Origin: Flectobacillus sp.
GTDB taxonomy: Bacteria > Bacteroidota > Bacteroidia > Cytophagales > Spirosomataceae
NCBI GenBank assembly: GCA_029865665.1
Contig: JARXAV010000043.1
Span: 1-5,576 of the forward strand
Reading direction: 5' to 3'
Length of the DNA: 5,576 bases
Positions 1 to 5,576 of the stretch are shown here, piece by piece. Under the pieces are notes generated by a model. That model was not told the DNA's origin. It did no database searches and saw only the letters and a list, made by a program, of their open reading frames with translations. The position numbers were made by a program, and so were the translations under genes. The number at the start of each line of letters is the position of its first letter. Positions within the stretch are counted from its first letter, which is position 1.

Positions 1-25
1 TGCTACAAACTGAAAATATTATAAT

Positions 26-54
26 TACAAGTGACGCTAGGCTTAACACTTGTA
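26..54 (-). terminator. Possible hairpin terminator after the large gene
   Basis: There is a perfect 8-bp inverted repeat, tacaagtg (26-33) and cacttgta (47-54), with a 13-nt loop. It starts 54 nt beyond the stop of the large gene in the direction of transcription and is followed by an AT-rich stretch (attataatatttt on the minus strand). The stem is not GC-rich and there is no clean U-tract, so it is a weak intrinsic terminator at best; it could instead be a protein-binding site. Confidence 0.35.
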
Positions 55-108
55 TAAGCAGTGGGAAACAATAATTGCCCATTTAATTTCAATTTTTAAT
101 AAGCTCGG

Positions 109-3100
109 CTAATTATTCATTATTATACTTGCCCCGACTCCTTGATTAATACCTCCTTTCAATTCCAATTTCTTAACCTTTCCTTGATACCCATTTGGTA
201 AATTTACTACGTGTCCTTGTTCGATAATGGCATCGAGCGTTGAGGTAGGTATTTGTCCGCATGACCATGTGGTTGAGTTGTTCCAATTGCCTGAATTGAT
301 ACTAATTGTTTTGTCGGTTAGACAAGGTAAAATAGTTACTGTTGCGTTGCCTGAAACCATACCAACCCCGCAATTACTGGCAACGGACGTAATGGCGTAG
401 GTTTGTGTACTGCTTGGACTCACTGTTTTGAGTGTTGGCGATAGCGAAGTAGTCAGTCCTGTAGTAACATCCGAAGTTTGATAAAGCCAAGCATTACCAC
501 CCGTAAAATTAATATTCAAGTTAGCTTTTTGCCCTGGGTAAATAGACGTCGAACCTGTAATATTTGCTGTGATGGGTTCCCCTATTTTTATTTCTACGGG
601 GTCGGATTCTGTTTGGCATACTCCTTTCCCAATTATACTATATGTTCCTGCCTGAGTGAGGTAAAAAGGTTTATCAAATGCTAACCTTGCAATTATTTGT
701 CCATCTTTTTTCCACAATAATGAATCATAATTGACATTTGTATATCTACTGCCATCATTTATTCCATACATAACCGAAATATTATTTGCACAAAGAATGT
801 TAGATGAATTAGTATTAATATTTTGAAAATTGCTATCATAAATTATTGGCTTAGGTAATTGACTGACTGATTTTACTTCTACTGAATCTGAAAAACCAGT
901 ACAAGCGCCTGCAGCAACTCTTAATTTATAAAAACCCGCTTGCCTTGTTGTTAATACTGCATAAGTAGCTCCTACAACAGGTATATTTCCTTTAAACCAT
1001 TGATAAGTAGTTGGAGTTGGTAAGCCGTAACTATTATCTATTAAAATATGGGGAGAATCTGTATTATTAGCACTACAAAAAGAGGATTTATATGAATATA
1101 ATGTAGGCTTGAATTTATTGCCAACACTAATTTTTAGTGTATCAGACGATAGATAGATACATCCTGGGTTATTATATCCAATATACCTTAGTGTATAATT
1201 TCCCGTCTCTCTTATCTCCACTTCGCTTTGTGGGTAATTTTTAAATAAAATATTATCCTTATATATTGCTGTTTGAAAAGTACCAGCGTTACTTGGAACA
1301 ACATTAACATACATTCCTTGACACACTTCTTTTGAATACGGACTTTGTAAAAATAAACCCAATTTAAGTGTATCAACCTTGTTGATAACAACTCCTTTCG
1401 ATACAGAAGTACAATTGCCTTGAGACAAAGCTAAACTATAAACCCCAGCTTCATTTATACGTATAGAGTTATAGATTGCATTAGGTATATCAACTCCATT
1501 TTTTTTCCATTGATAAGTGTAGCGTGCTAATGGATTGTTTGAGTAATTTAAAGAACTGTACATCTCAGCACTACCCGAACTACAAAAGACTGTTTGTTTA
1601 GCCGTTATCGGATTTTCAATCGAATTACTAAAAATTAAAGTATTTTTCTTATATTGATTTGAACGATCAATGACGTTACATTTATCAAAAACATTTACTT
1701 CATAAGTACCTGATTGAGTAGTTGCTAACGTATCTGTTGTTGCACCAATTACTGTCGTGCCGTTACGTTTCCACTGGTAAATAGCACTATCACTAACATA
1801 ATAGCTCCTTAATGTCGAGGTTACTCCATCACATTGAAAAATGGCTCCTTTTCTTTGTACATAATTTACCACCGAACTGTTAAAACTAAAACCAATATTT
1901 CTGCTGGCACTATTGCAGGAACCTTTTTTGGCTGTCATTACATAAGAACCAGCCTGTGAAACTCTGTATGTTGCTACATTTGAAACAACAACTCCATTGC
2001 GTTTCCATTCAAAATCAACATCGGGTAAATTAGATTTTAATGTGAGTGTTATGGCGGTTCCAGCGCATAATGTTGGACTATATTCAGGATCAAAAGAATC
2101 GAATCTTTGTCCTTTCTGTGTCCATAGTCCAACGAATAAGGTTTGACCCGCTGAACTAAGATAACCACTAAAATTACTTATAAATGTTGAAGATGTTATT
2201 CTTATTCTATATTTCGTACCAGTTGCATAAAGTGGGAATTGAATATTTATCGGACTAACATTTCCGCTTCCAATAAAAATTTGGTTATCGAAGTTCCCAT
2301 ATGCGTCTGAAAGATAAACGTTCATTAATGAACCACTTGGCAAAGTAGTTGTGTAATGTACTCTTGCCGTAGCATTTGGGCAAAAAGAAGTAAATCCTAA
2401 ATCTCCAATTATTATTGGTGGTGCTGATGTAAGATTAACATTTAGTAACGCATAATTTATACATCCATTCACATTGGTTGCTATTACTTTGTAAACCCCA
2501 CTATTTGCTGATGTGCTATTGACAATACTGGGGTTTTGAATATTCGAAGTAAAGTTGTTAGGACCTGTCCATGAATAGGCATTTGATGAATTACCTGAGC
2601 TACTTCCAGAAAAAGCTTTTAATGCAATTTCAGAGTTGAGATATGCAGGGAAAGCCAATTTAGCAAAAACTACGTCTCCGTAATTGGCGTTTACTTGTAT
2701 ATCGGTATTGGAAACCACCGTTCCGCAACCGCCTGTGACACTCACTGAATATTTGGCAATATCGGCATAATTGAAATTTGAAATCGTAAGCGTATTTGAG
2801 GTTTCATTCGCAATAGTTACGCCGTTTTTTCTCCATTGATAGGTAAGTGTTCCTACCCCTTGAGCTACAGCACTGATAGTTGTACTCCCTCCAATACATA
2901 CTGGATTATTACTGATATTGATTGATACTTGTGTTGGAGTCGTACAAGACCCAAGCGTTATGGTAGCAGGTCCGCTTGCAGTACCTACGCCACATGCAGT
3001 GGCAGTTTGGGTTATCGTGAGTGTCTGGGTGTTGAGCGTATTAATGAAATTATAGGTATTCGGATTAGTTACGATGTCAGTTCTTACATTGTTTATGGTA

Positions 3101-4272
3101 TAAGCATAAGGGGAAGTGCCAGTGAAGACTGGGTGAATAGCTTGGCTGTTATAAGATGGAACAGTGATATTATTAGGGCTAAAAGTAGCTGTTGATACAT
3201 CGGTTATTTTAACAGGTATTACCGCAGATTGTGAAAAACAAAGTTCATTGCCACTATATCGAACGGCATAATTTCCTGATTCACGAGTAGTTAGGGTAGC
3301 CGCTGTTTCTCCAGAGATGATATTTCCATCTTTTAGCCATGTCAGATTACCATCGGTATAGTCTTTCACTTTGAGTTTCACAATGTTATTAGCACATGTC
3401 TCAAAAGCATTGAGGTAGTCTTTTTGAATTTGGGGAGCAGGAAGATTTAGGTTAGTAATTGAAATATTCAAACCATTAGAATTACCAGTACAAGTATTTT
3501 TGGTAGTTTGTAAAGAATAATTACCCGTTTGGCTAACTACTAAACTGTCTTTATTCATTCCAGCAATAGAAATGCCATCTTTAACCCATTGTAAAGTATG
3601 TGAAGAATTTACATTTGAGGCTTTTAAAGTAGTAGTTTTACCTTCACAGATTATCGTTTTAGTGGTTGAAATAATCGGATTAGCTATGTTATTAAAAGTC
3701 AAAGCTACTGGATTTAATGTCTTGACACAACTTCCTTGTTCAACGGTTACTTTATAGTTACCCGTTTGTGTTGCTTTGTAATTCGCAGTTGTAGCATTAG
3801 ATATTAAATTATTATCTTTAAACCATTGATAAGCAAAGCCTAATCCTTTGGGTGCAAGTAACGTTATGGTATCACCCGAACAGGCTTGCGTAATTCCGTT
3901 TGTATTGATGGTACTATTTGAAAAAGGGCTGCCTACGTAAATGACTATTCCACTTGAAGTGGCCGTACATTCCCCCACAGTCATTGTCAAACTAAAAATA
4001 CCAATATTTTGAATTAAAATTGTTGAATTGGTTTCACCAACAATATTTATTCCATTTCTTTTCCATTGATAGGTTGCACCAGCTAGGTTATTAAGCGATT
4101 TTAAATAGAATGTAGCGTTATTACATACATAATACTCAGGCAAATTCTGCTCTAGTGAATCTGAAATAAATACACCTGAAAAATTGGCACAAACAGGACT
4201 TTGCGAGAAAATAGGTAAGCTTAGAAGCGAAATAACAAAAGATAAAAATAACGTAACGAAGATTTGTTTCAT
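109..4272 (-). CDS. Giant secreted multi-Ig-domain surface protein with C-terminal G8-like domain
   Basis: A complete 1387-residue frame running from ATG (4270-4272) to TAG (109-111). Seen: a signal peptide (about residues 1-24), then eleven modules with a regular Cys-x19-26-Trp-x~31-Cys pattern, most with a YQWKRNG-like core and a later G-x-Y strand. They lie at about residues 50-102, 131-182, 209-261, 293-345, 459-516, 736-786, 814-865, 897-954, 984-1038, 1066-1124 and 1161-1219. A further Ig/PKD-like module lies at about 535-612, another beta-rich module at 630-715, two CGVG modules end near 443 and 1317, and a G8-like end covers 1320-1387. Known: such Ig-module chains occur in exported adhesin-like proteins of Cytophagales. 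Inferred: a surface or secreted role in adhesion or matrix binding; the ligand is unknown. There is no catalytic motif and no Shine-Dalgarno sequence upstream, as is usual in this phylum. The stop is followed by non-coding DNA, so the gene appears complete. Confidence 0.93.
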   Translation of the reverse strand: MKQIFVTLFLSFVISLLSLPIFSQSPVCANFSGVFISDSLEQNLPEYYVCNNATFYLKSLNNLAGATYQWKRNGINIVGETNSTILIQNIGIFSLTMTVGECTATSSGIVIYVGSPFSNSTINTNGITQACSGDTITLLAPKGLGFAYQWFKDNNLISNATTANYKATQTGNYKVTVEQGSCVKTLNPVALTFNNIANPIISTTKTIICEGKTTTLKASNVNSSHTLQWVKDGISIAGMNKDSLVVSQTGNYSLQTTKNTCTGNSNGLNISITNLNLPAPQIQKDYLNAFETCANNIVKLKVKDYTDGNLTWLKDGNIISGETAATLTTRESGNYAVRYSGNELCFSQSAVIPVKITDVSTATFSPNNITVPSYNSQAIHPVFTGTSPYAYTINNVRTDIVTNPNTYNFINTLNTQTLTITQTATACGVGTASGPATITLGSCTTPTQVSINISNNPVCIGGSTTISAVAQGVGTLTYQWRKNGVTIANETSNTLTISNFNYADIAKYSVSVTGGCGTVVSNTDIQVNANYGDVVFAKLAFPAYLNSEIALKAFSGSSSGNSSNAYSWTGPNNFTSNIQNPSIVNSTSANSGVYKVIATNVNGCINYALLNVNLTSAPPIIIGDLGFTSFCPNATARVHYTTTLPSGSLMNVYLSDAYGNFDNQIFIGSGNVSPINIQFPLYATGTKYRIRITSSTFISNFSGYLSSAGQTLFVGLWTQKGQRFDSFDPEYSPTLCAGTAITLTLKSNLPDVDFEWKRNGVVVSNVATYRVSQAGSYVMTAKKGSCNSASRNIGFSFNSSVVNYVQRKGAIFQCDGVTSTLRSYYVSDSAIYQWKRNGTTVIGATTDTLATTQSGTYEVNVFDKCNVIDRSNQYKKNTLIFSNSIENPITAKQTVFCSSGSAEMYSSLNYSNNPLARYTYQWKKNGVDIPNAIYNSIRINEAGVYSLALSQGNCTSVSKGVVINKVDTLKLGLFLQSPYSKEVCQGMYVNVVPSNAGTFQTAIYKDNILFKNYPQSEVEIRETGNYTLRYIGYNNPGCIYLSSDTLKISVGNKFKPTLYSYKSSFCSANNTDSPHILIDNSYGLPTPTTYQWFKGNIPVVGATYAVLTTRQAGFYKLRVAAGACTGFSDSVEVKSVSQLPKPIIYDSNFQNINTNSSNILCANNISVMYGINDGSRYTNVNYDSLLWKKDGQIIARLAFDKPFYLTQAGTYSIIGKGVCQTESDPVEIKIGEPITANITGSTSIYPGQKANLNINFTGGNAWLYQTSDVTTGLTTSLSPTLKTVSPSSTQTYAITSVASNCGVGMVSGNATVTILPCLTDKTISINSGNWNNSTTWSCGQIPTSTLDAIIEQGHVVNLPNGYQGKVKKLELKGGINQGVGASIIMNN
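112..315 (-). other. C-terminal G8-like domain (residues 1320-1387)
   Basis: The last 68 residues carry the signature SGNWNNSTTWSCGQIPTS, then a strand ending QGHVVNLPNGYQGKVKKLEL, then GGINQGVGAS. Conserved Gly residues and the W-x-x-x-x-x-W-x-C-G-x-(I/V)-P pattern resemble the G8 domain and related beta-helix starts. In Cytophagales this segment often closes a protein of this type. There is no typical type A Por-system (type IX secretion) tail with a PNP motif, so the way the protein reaches or stays on the surface is unclear. Confidence 0.65.
322..507 (-). other. CGVG beta module, second copy (residues 1256-1317)
   Basis: This is the second copy of the module at residues 383-443. It starts with FTGGNAWLYQTS, passes through a Ser/Thr-rich middle, and ends NCGVGMVSGNATVTILPC. 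The two copies share the FTG start, the CGVG turn, the SG-x-A-T-(V/I)-T strand and a closing Cys. It lies directly before the G8-like C-terminal domain. Confidence 0.7.
2128..2385 (-). other. Central beta-rich module (residues 630-715)
   Basis: This is a domain inside the large protein that differs from the Ig modules. It starts with FCPNATARVHYTTT, contains the stretch NVYLSDAYGNF, then IGSG, and then the strand KYRIRITSS. From memory, modules with the pattern LSDA-G-F ... IGS ... YRIRV-SS are frequent in exported Bacteroidota proteins and probably fold as a beta-sandwich. It splits the Ig array into an N-terminal and a C-terminal block. No catalytic residues are evident. Confidence 0.6.
2944..3126 (-). 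other. CGVG beta module, first copy (residues 383-443)
   Basis: This segment lacks the Cys-Trp-Cys Ig pattern. It starts with FTGTSPYAYTI, runs through alternating Thr-rich strands, and ends ACGVGTASGPATITLGSC. The same layout recurs at residues 1256-1317. Similar segments ending in CGVG-x-x-SG-x-A-T-V are familiar from large exported proteins of Cytophagales; no function is known to me. It is a domain within the large protein and not a separate gene. Confidence 0.7.
4201..4272 (-). other. Sec signal peptide of the large Ig-module protein
   Basis: Residues 1-24 begin MKQ, continue with a hydrophobic core rich in Phe, Leu, Val and Ile, and end with the polar sequence IFSQS. This is a typical type I signal peptide. 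Cleavage is likely near residues 23-25; the FSQ ending is common in exported Bacteroidota proteins. There is no lipobox cysteine at the right place (the first Cys is residue 28, and the preceding SPV is a poor fit), so a lipoprotein is unlikely. It supports the chosen start and export across the inner membrane. Confidence 0.85.
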
Positions 4273-4361
4273 GGAGTGTAAAAGTTAATAAATGATGTCT
4301 ATGCAAAATGAATACCGACAACTATTTTAATAGATACTATTCTTCTGTCTAAGTAATAATT

Positions 4362-4394
4362 CTGCTAAGGAATAAGTAAGTAATTGATTAGCAG
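4362..4394. repeat. 7-bp inverted repeat upstream of the large gene
   Basis: The arms ctgctaa (4362-4368) and ttagcag (4388-4394) are perfect complements around a 19-nt AT-rich spacer; a G-T pair could extend the stem by one. The repeat ends about 90 nt before the ATG of the large gene, in the region where a promoter or operator would be expected. The arm-to-arm spacing of about 26 bp, some two and a half helical turns, could fit an operator, but 7-bp matches also arise by chance in AT-rich DNA. Confidence 0.3.
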
Positions 4395-4471
4395 GTAGGT
4401 TAGATATCGAAAATTAAAATCGACTGTCAGCCAAGTTTGGTATTTGGTTGTCTTTATAATTCACAATTTGA

Positions 4472-4690
4472 TTAAATGAAAGTTATTTGTTGTTTAATGT
4501 ATTTCATACTTCCACTATAGAGATTTTCTTTTTGATTCAAATAGTCACTGGTTGTTCGTCCACTTGGTTCAATAATATTGCCAGAAAGCTTATTAAAGTA
4601 ATTTTTAGATATCCAGTCGTACAACTTAACAATCAAAGGTTTAAAATGGCCTAAAATGTTTGTCTGGTCATTGCAACGGTAAGGTATCAT
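4472..4690 (-). pseudogene. Doubtful 72-codon frame, possible gene remnant
   Basis: An ATG (4688-4690) opens a 72-residue frame ending in TAA (4472-4474). The protein starts MIPYRCNDQTN, then has a plausible mixed composition with LGHFKPLIVKLYDWISKNYF and IIEPSGRTTSDYL. I recognise no family. A stop codon lies directly before the ATG, and there is no obvious promoter. A second open stretch in another minus-strand frame overlaps its start (4671-4769) and reads like protein too, which would fit a frameshifted remnant of a longer gene. It could equally be a small intact gene or a chance frame in AT-rich DNA. Confidence 0.3.
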
Positions 4691-4769
4691 TTACGCTTGG
4701 TACTCCTAAGTGTACGCAAGTTTTGATGAACTTTTTAGTTTGTTTTAAATTATGCGGTGGTGAATTTAA
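4671..4769 (-). pseudogene. Startless 33-codon open stretch, possible upstream part of the remnant
   Basis: Between an in-frame TAG (4770-4772) and TGA (4668-4670), the minus strand encodes 33 residues that include HNLKQTKKFIKTCVHLGVPS and then VNDTLPLQ. There is no ATG in it. Its composition looks protein-like, and its end overlaps the start of the 4472-4690 frame in a different phase. One frameshift in the overlap (4671-4690) would join the two into a chain of about 95-100 residues. No family is recognised. Confidence 0.22.
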
Positions 4770-4879
4770 CTATTGAATTCTTCATTCGAAATACATTATT
4801 CTTTTTCTATACTTAGTTGATTGAAATAGCTAATAATTGTTTTAAGTTTTCGATTGTTTATGTGGGACTTTAATTAGAT

Positions 4880-5353
4880 TTATTCAAATCCTAACCATTT
4901 TTCATCATCTAAATCTTTTTGGTAATCAGATGTTCCTTTAAATCCTAATTCCTCAAGTTGTTTTAAGTAAGGTGTGTAATCAAAAGTAGGTTCATTCCAG
5001 CCTTCCACATCCCACAAGAATTCAATAACTGTAGCTAACCATCTCGGAGGAGGGGAATGTTTTCTAAAATAATTTATCTTTTCCACGAATGTCTTACAAT
5101 TTTCTGTAAACCAAACAACAAAACGATTTGCAAACTCTTCTCCATTTCCTTGTCTCCAAAAAAAACTATATGGATGCGAATTGGGTCTGTAAACCCAATA
5201 TGGAGGAAGTTCGCCATATTTTAGGGTAAGTTCATTAATTCTATTTTGAATAGAATCAGTTTGTTCTTTCATTGTTAGAAGTTTATTTTTAATCTTTTTT
5301 AAACTATTTATCCGCTCTTTGGGGCTTGTAGCCAATGAAAATATAACTGCCAT
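4880..5353 (-). CDS. Hypothetical aromatic-rich protein, 157 aa
   Basis: The frame runs from ATG (5351-5353) to TAA (4880-4882). I do not recognise the family. Residues 1-8 (MAVIFSLA) are hydrophobic; residues 10-45 are Lys/Glu/Leu-rich and likely a helix or short coiled coil. The rest is unusually aromatic: seven Trp and eight Tyr, with PPYWVYRP, FFWRQGNGEEF, VVWF, PPRWLA and EFLWDVEGWNEP. The tail is acidic (DLDDEKWLGFE). An internal ATG at 5270-5272 would give a 130-residue soluble protein starting MKEQTDSIQ. Upstream of the first ATG the frame stays open for nine hydrophobic codons (YAIAIILYA) to a TAA at 5381-5383, so the N-terminus may once have been a membrane anchor. It follows the Lrp/AsnC gene by 69 nt on the same strand, so cotranscription is possible. 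Confidence 0.72.
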   Translation of the reverse strand: MAVIFSLATSPKERINSLKKIKNKLLTMKEQTDSIQNRINELTLKYGELPPYWVYRPNSHPYSFFWRQGNGEEFANRFVVWFTENCKTFVEKINYFRKHSPPPRWLATVIEFLWDVEGWNEPTFDYTPYLKQLEELGFKGTSDYQKDLDDEKWLGFE

Positions 5354-5402
5354 AGCATATAAAATTATAGCTATTGCATATTATTCACTAACTTTTTTAT
5401 TA

Positions 5403-5434
5403 CAAATTTTTAAAGCAAAACCCTACACCTCCAA
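5403..5434 (-). promoter_or_regulatory. Weak Bacteroidota-type promoter candidate for the 157-aa gene
   Basis: On the minus strand, AAAATTTG (5403-5410) is one mismatch from the TAnnTTTG -7 box. A TTG (5432-5434) lies 21 nt upstream, close to the usual -33 spacing; it overlaps the last codons of the regulator gene. Transcription would start near 5395, about 40 nt before the ATG at 5353. Near-matches are common in AT-rich DNA, so this is only a candidate. Confidence 0.25.
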
Positions 5435-5575
5435 CGCCGTTTCAGCTTTGATTTCGCTCATGACGAAGATGCTGTGGGTACTGCCGATGTTGTCGAGGGC
5501 GGCTAGTCGGTTCATCAGAAAGCTTTGGTATTCTCGCATGTCTTTTACGACGATTTTTAACATAAAATCATAGTC
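5423..5575 (-). CDS. Lrp/AsnC-family transcription regulator, C-terminal part
   Basis: This is the 3' end of a gene whose start lies beyond position 5576. The 50 visible residues begin DYDFMLKIVVKDMREYQSFL and include LAALDNIGSTHSIFVMSEIK before the TAG at 5423-5425. They match the end of the RAM (ligand-sensing, oligomerising) domain of Lrp/AsnC regulators: the G-x-(Y/F)-D-(F/Y) strand, the helix ending in L, then N-I-G-S-T-x-S-x-F-V-M-x-x-I-K. The DNA-binding helix-turn-helix would be in the missing N-terminal two-thirds; family members are about 150 residues long. Such proteins control amino-acid metabolism and related genes, often in response to amino acids. Its G+C is about 46% by hand count, clearly above the flanking DNA. 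Confidence 0.9.
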   Translation of the reverse strand, partial: DYDFMLKIVVKDMREYQSFLMNRLAALDNIGSTHSIFVMSEIKAETALEV

Positions 5576-5576
5576 G

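Larger units (their letters stand above)
598..4125 (-). repeat. Array of about twelve degenerate Ig-like protein modules
   Basis: The repeats are clear at protein level and diverged at DNA level. Core Trp residues are at 70, 150, 229, 312, 480, 568, 756, 834, 922, 1092 and 1187; the module at 984-1038 has Tyr1004 in that place. First cysteines of neighbouring modules are about 78-95 residues apart (50, 131, 209, 293; then 736, 814, 897, 984, 1066, 1161). On the plus strand the core shows as the recurring string ccattgata, for example near 1507, 2833, 3823 and 4063. The module around Trp568 has the WTGPNNFTS form and only the second cysteine (Cys604). The interval also contains two non-Ig segments, listed separately. 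Confidence 0.85.
4273..4879. other. 607-nt AT-rich intergenic region
   Basis: This is the only long stretch without a convincing gene. It must hold the promoter of the large gene, but I see no close match to the Bacteroidota promoter (TTTG, about 20 nt, TAnnTTTG). The nearest -7-like string is TCATTTTG at 4304-4311 (minus strand), one mismatch from consensus, with no good -33 box. The region also contains the doubtful open frame at 4472-4690, the overlapping open stretch at 4671-4769 and the inverted repeat at 4362-4394. No tRNA, riboswitch or insertion-sequence end was recognised. Confidence 0.6.

Noticed and set aside
478..684. 68-codon open frame on the plus strand
   Set aside because: It lies fully inside the large Ig-module gene on the opposite strand. 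The product has a low-complexity Cys/Tyr/Phe-rich make-up with no family resemblance, as expected for an antisense shadow.
2929..3195. 88-codon open frame on the plus strand
   Set aside because: It is antisense to the first CGVG module of the large gene, rich in Ser, Arg and Tyr, with no recognisable domain or start signal.
3572..3757. 61-codon open frame on the plus strand with a hydrophobic stretch
   Set aside because: It is antisense to an Ig module. The Val/Leu-rich part arises from the reverse complement of Thr/Asn-rich codons, so it is not evidence for a membrane protein.
598..4125. Regularly spaced repeated strings that could suggest a CRISPR array or DNA tandem repeats
   Set aside because: The recurring ccattgata strings only encode the YQW core of Ig modules, are hundreds of bases apart, and are diverged between copies.
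4136..4321. 61-codon minus-strand frame overlapping the start of the large gene
   Set aside because: It overlaps the signal-peptide region in another frame. Its Phe/Tyr/His/Cys-rich product looks random, while the overlapping main frame has a clear signal peptide.
4371..4385. Short tandem aagt/agta run inside the spacer of the 4362-4394 inverted repeat
   Set aside because: Only about two to three units, too short to call a microsatellite or phase-variation tract.
4431..4440. Short palindrome-like sequence ccaagtttgg
   Set aside because: The arms are only 4 bp and similar strings are expected by chance.
5319..5573. 84-codon open frame on the plus strand
   Set aside because: It is antisense to the Lrp/AsnC C-terminus and the start of the 157-aa gene. 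The minus-strand reading matches a known family, so this is a shadow.

Overview
The window looks like a chromosomal segment from a member of the Bacteroidota, most likely the order Cytophagales. The evidence is the very AT-rich intergenic DNA, the lack of Shine-Dalgarno sequences before the starts, and a giant secreted protein built from Ig-like modules and ending in a G8-like domain, a design common in that order (Spirosoma, Runella and Flectobacillus relatives). The order is an inference from protein style, not from a marker gene. All genes I can support are on the minus strand, so transcription runs from high to low coordinates.

Layout in the order of transcription: (1) 5423-5575, the 3' end of an Lrp/AsnC-family transcription regulator whose start lies beyond the window. 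(2) 4880-5353, a 157-residue aromatic-rich protein of unknown function, 69 nt downstream of the regulator. (3) 4273-4879, about 600 nt of AT-rich DNA with no convincing complete gene. It holds a 72-codon open frame (4472-4690), an overlapping open stretch in another frame (4671-4769) that may be a remnant of the same lost gene, and an inverted repeat at 4362-4394. (4) 109-4272, a 1387-residue exported protein: signal peptide, eleven Cys-Trp-Cys Ig-like modules, one further Ig/PKD-like module, a different beta-rich central module, two copies of a Cys-Gly-Val-Gly module and a C-terminal G8-like domain. (5) 1-108, a short tail with an 8-bp hairpin that may end transcription.

The genes do not form an obvious pathway. 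The large protein is probably a cell-surface or secreted adhesin-like protein, and the regulator is probably part of the conserved chromosome. The small protein and the 600-nt gap look like accessory or decaying material between them. I found no RNA genes, CRISPR array, intact mobile element or recognisable defence system.
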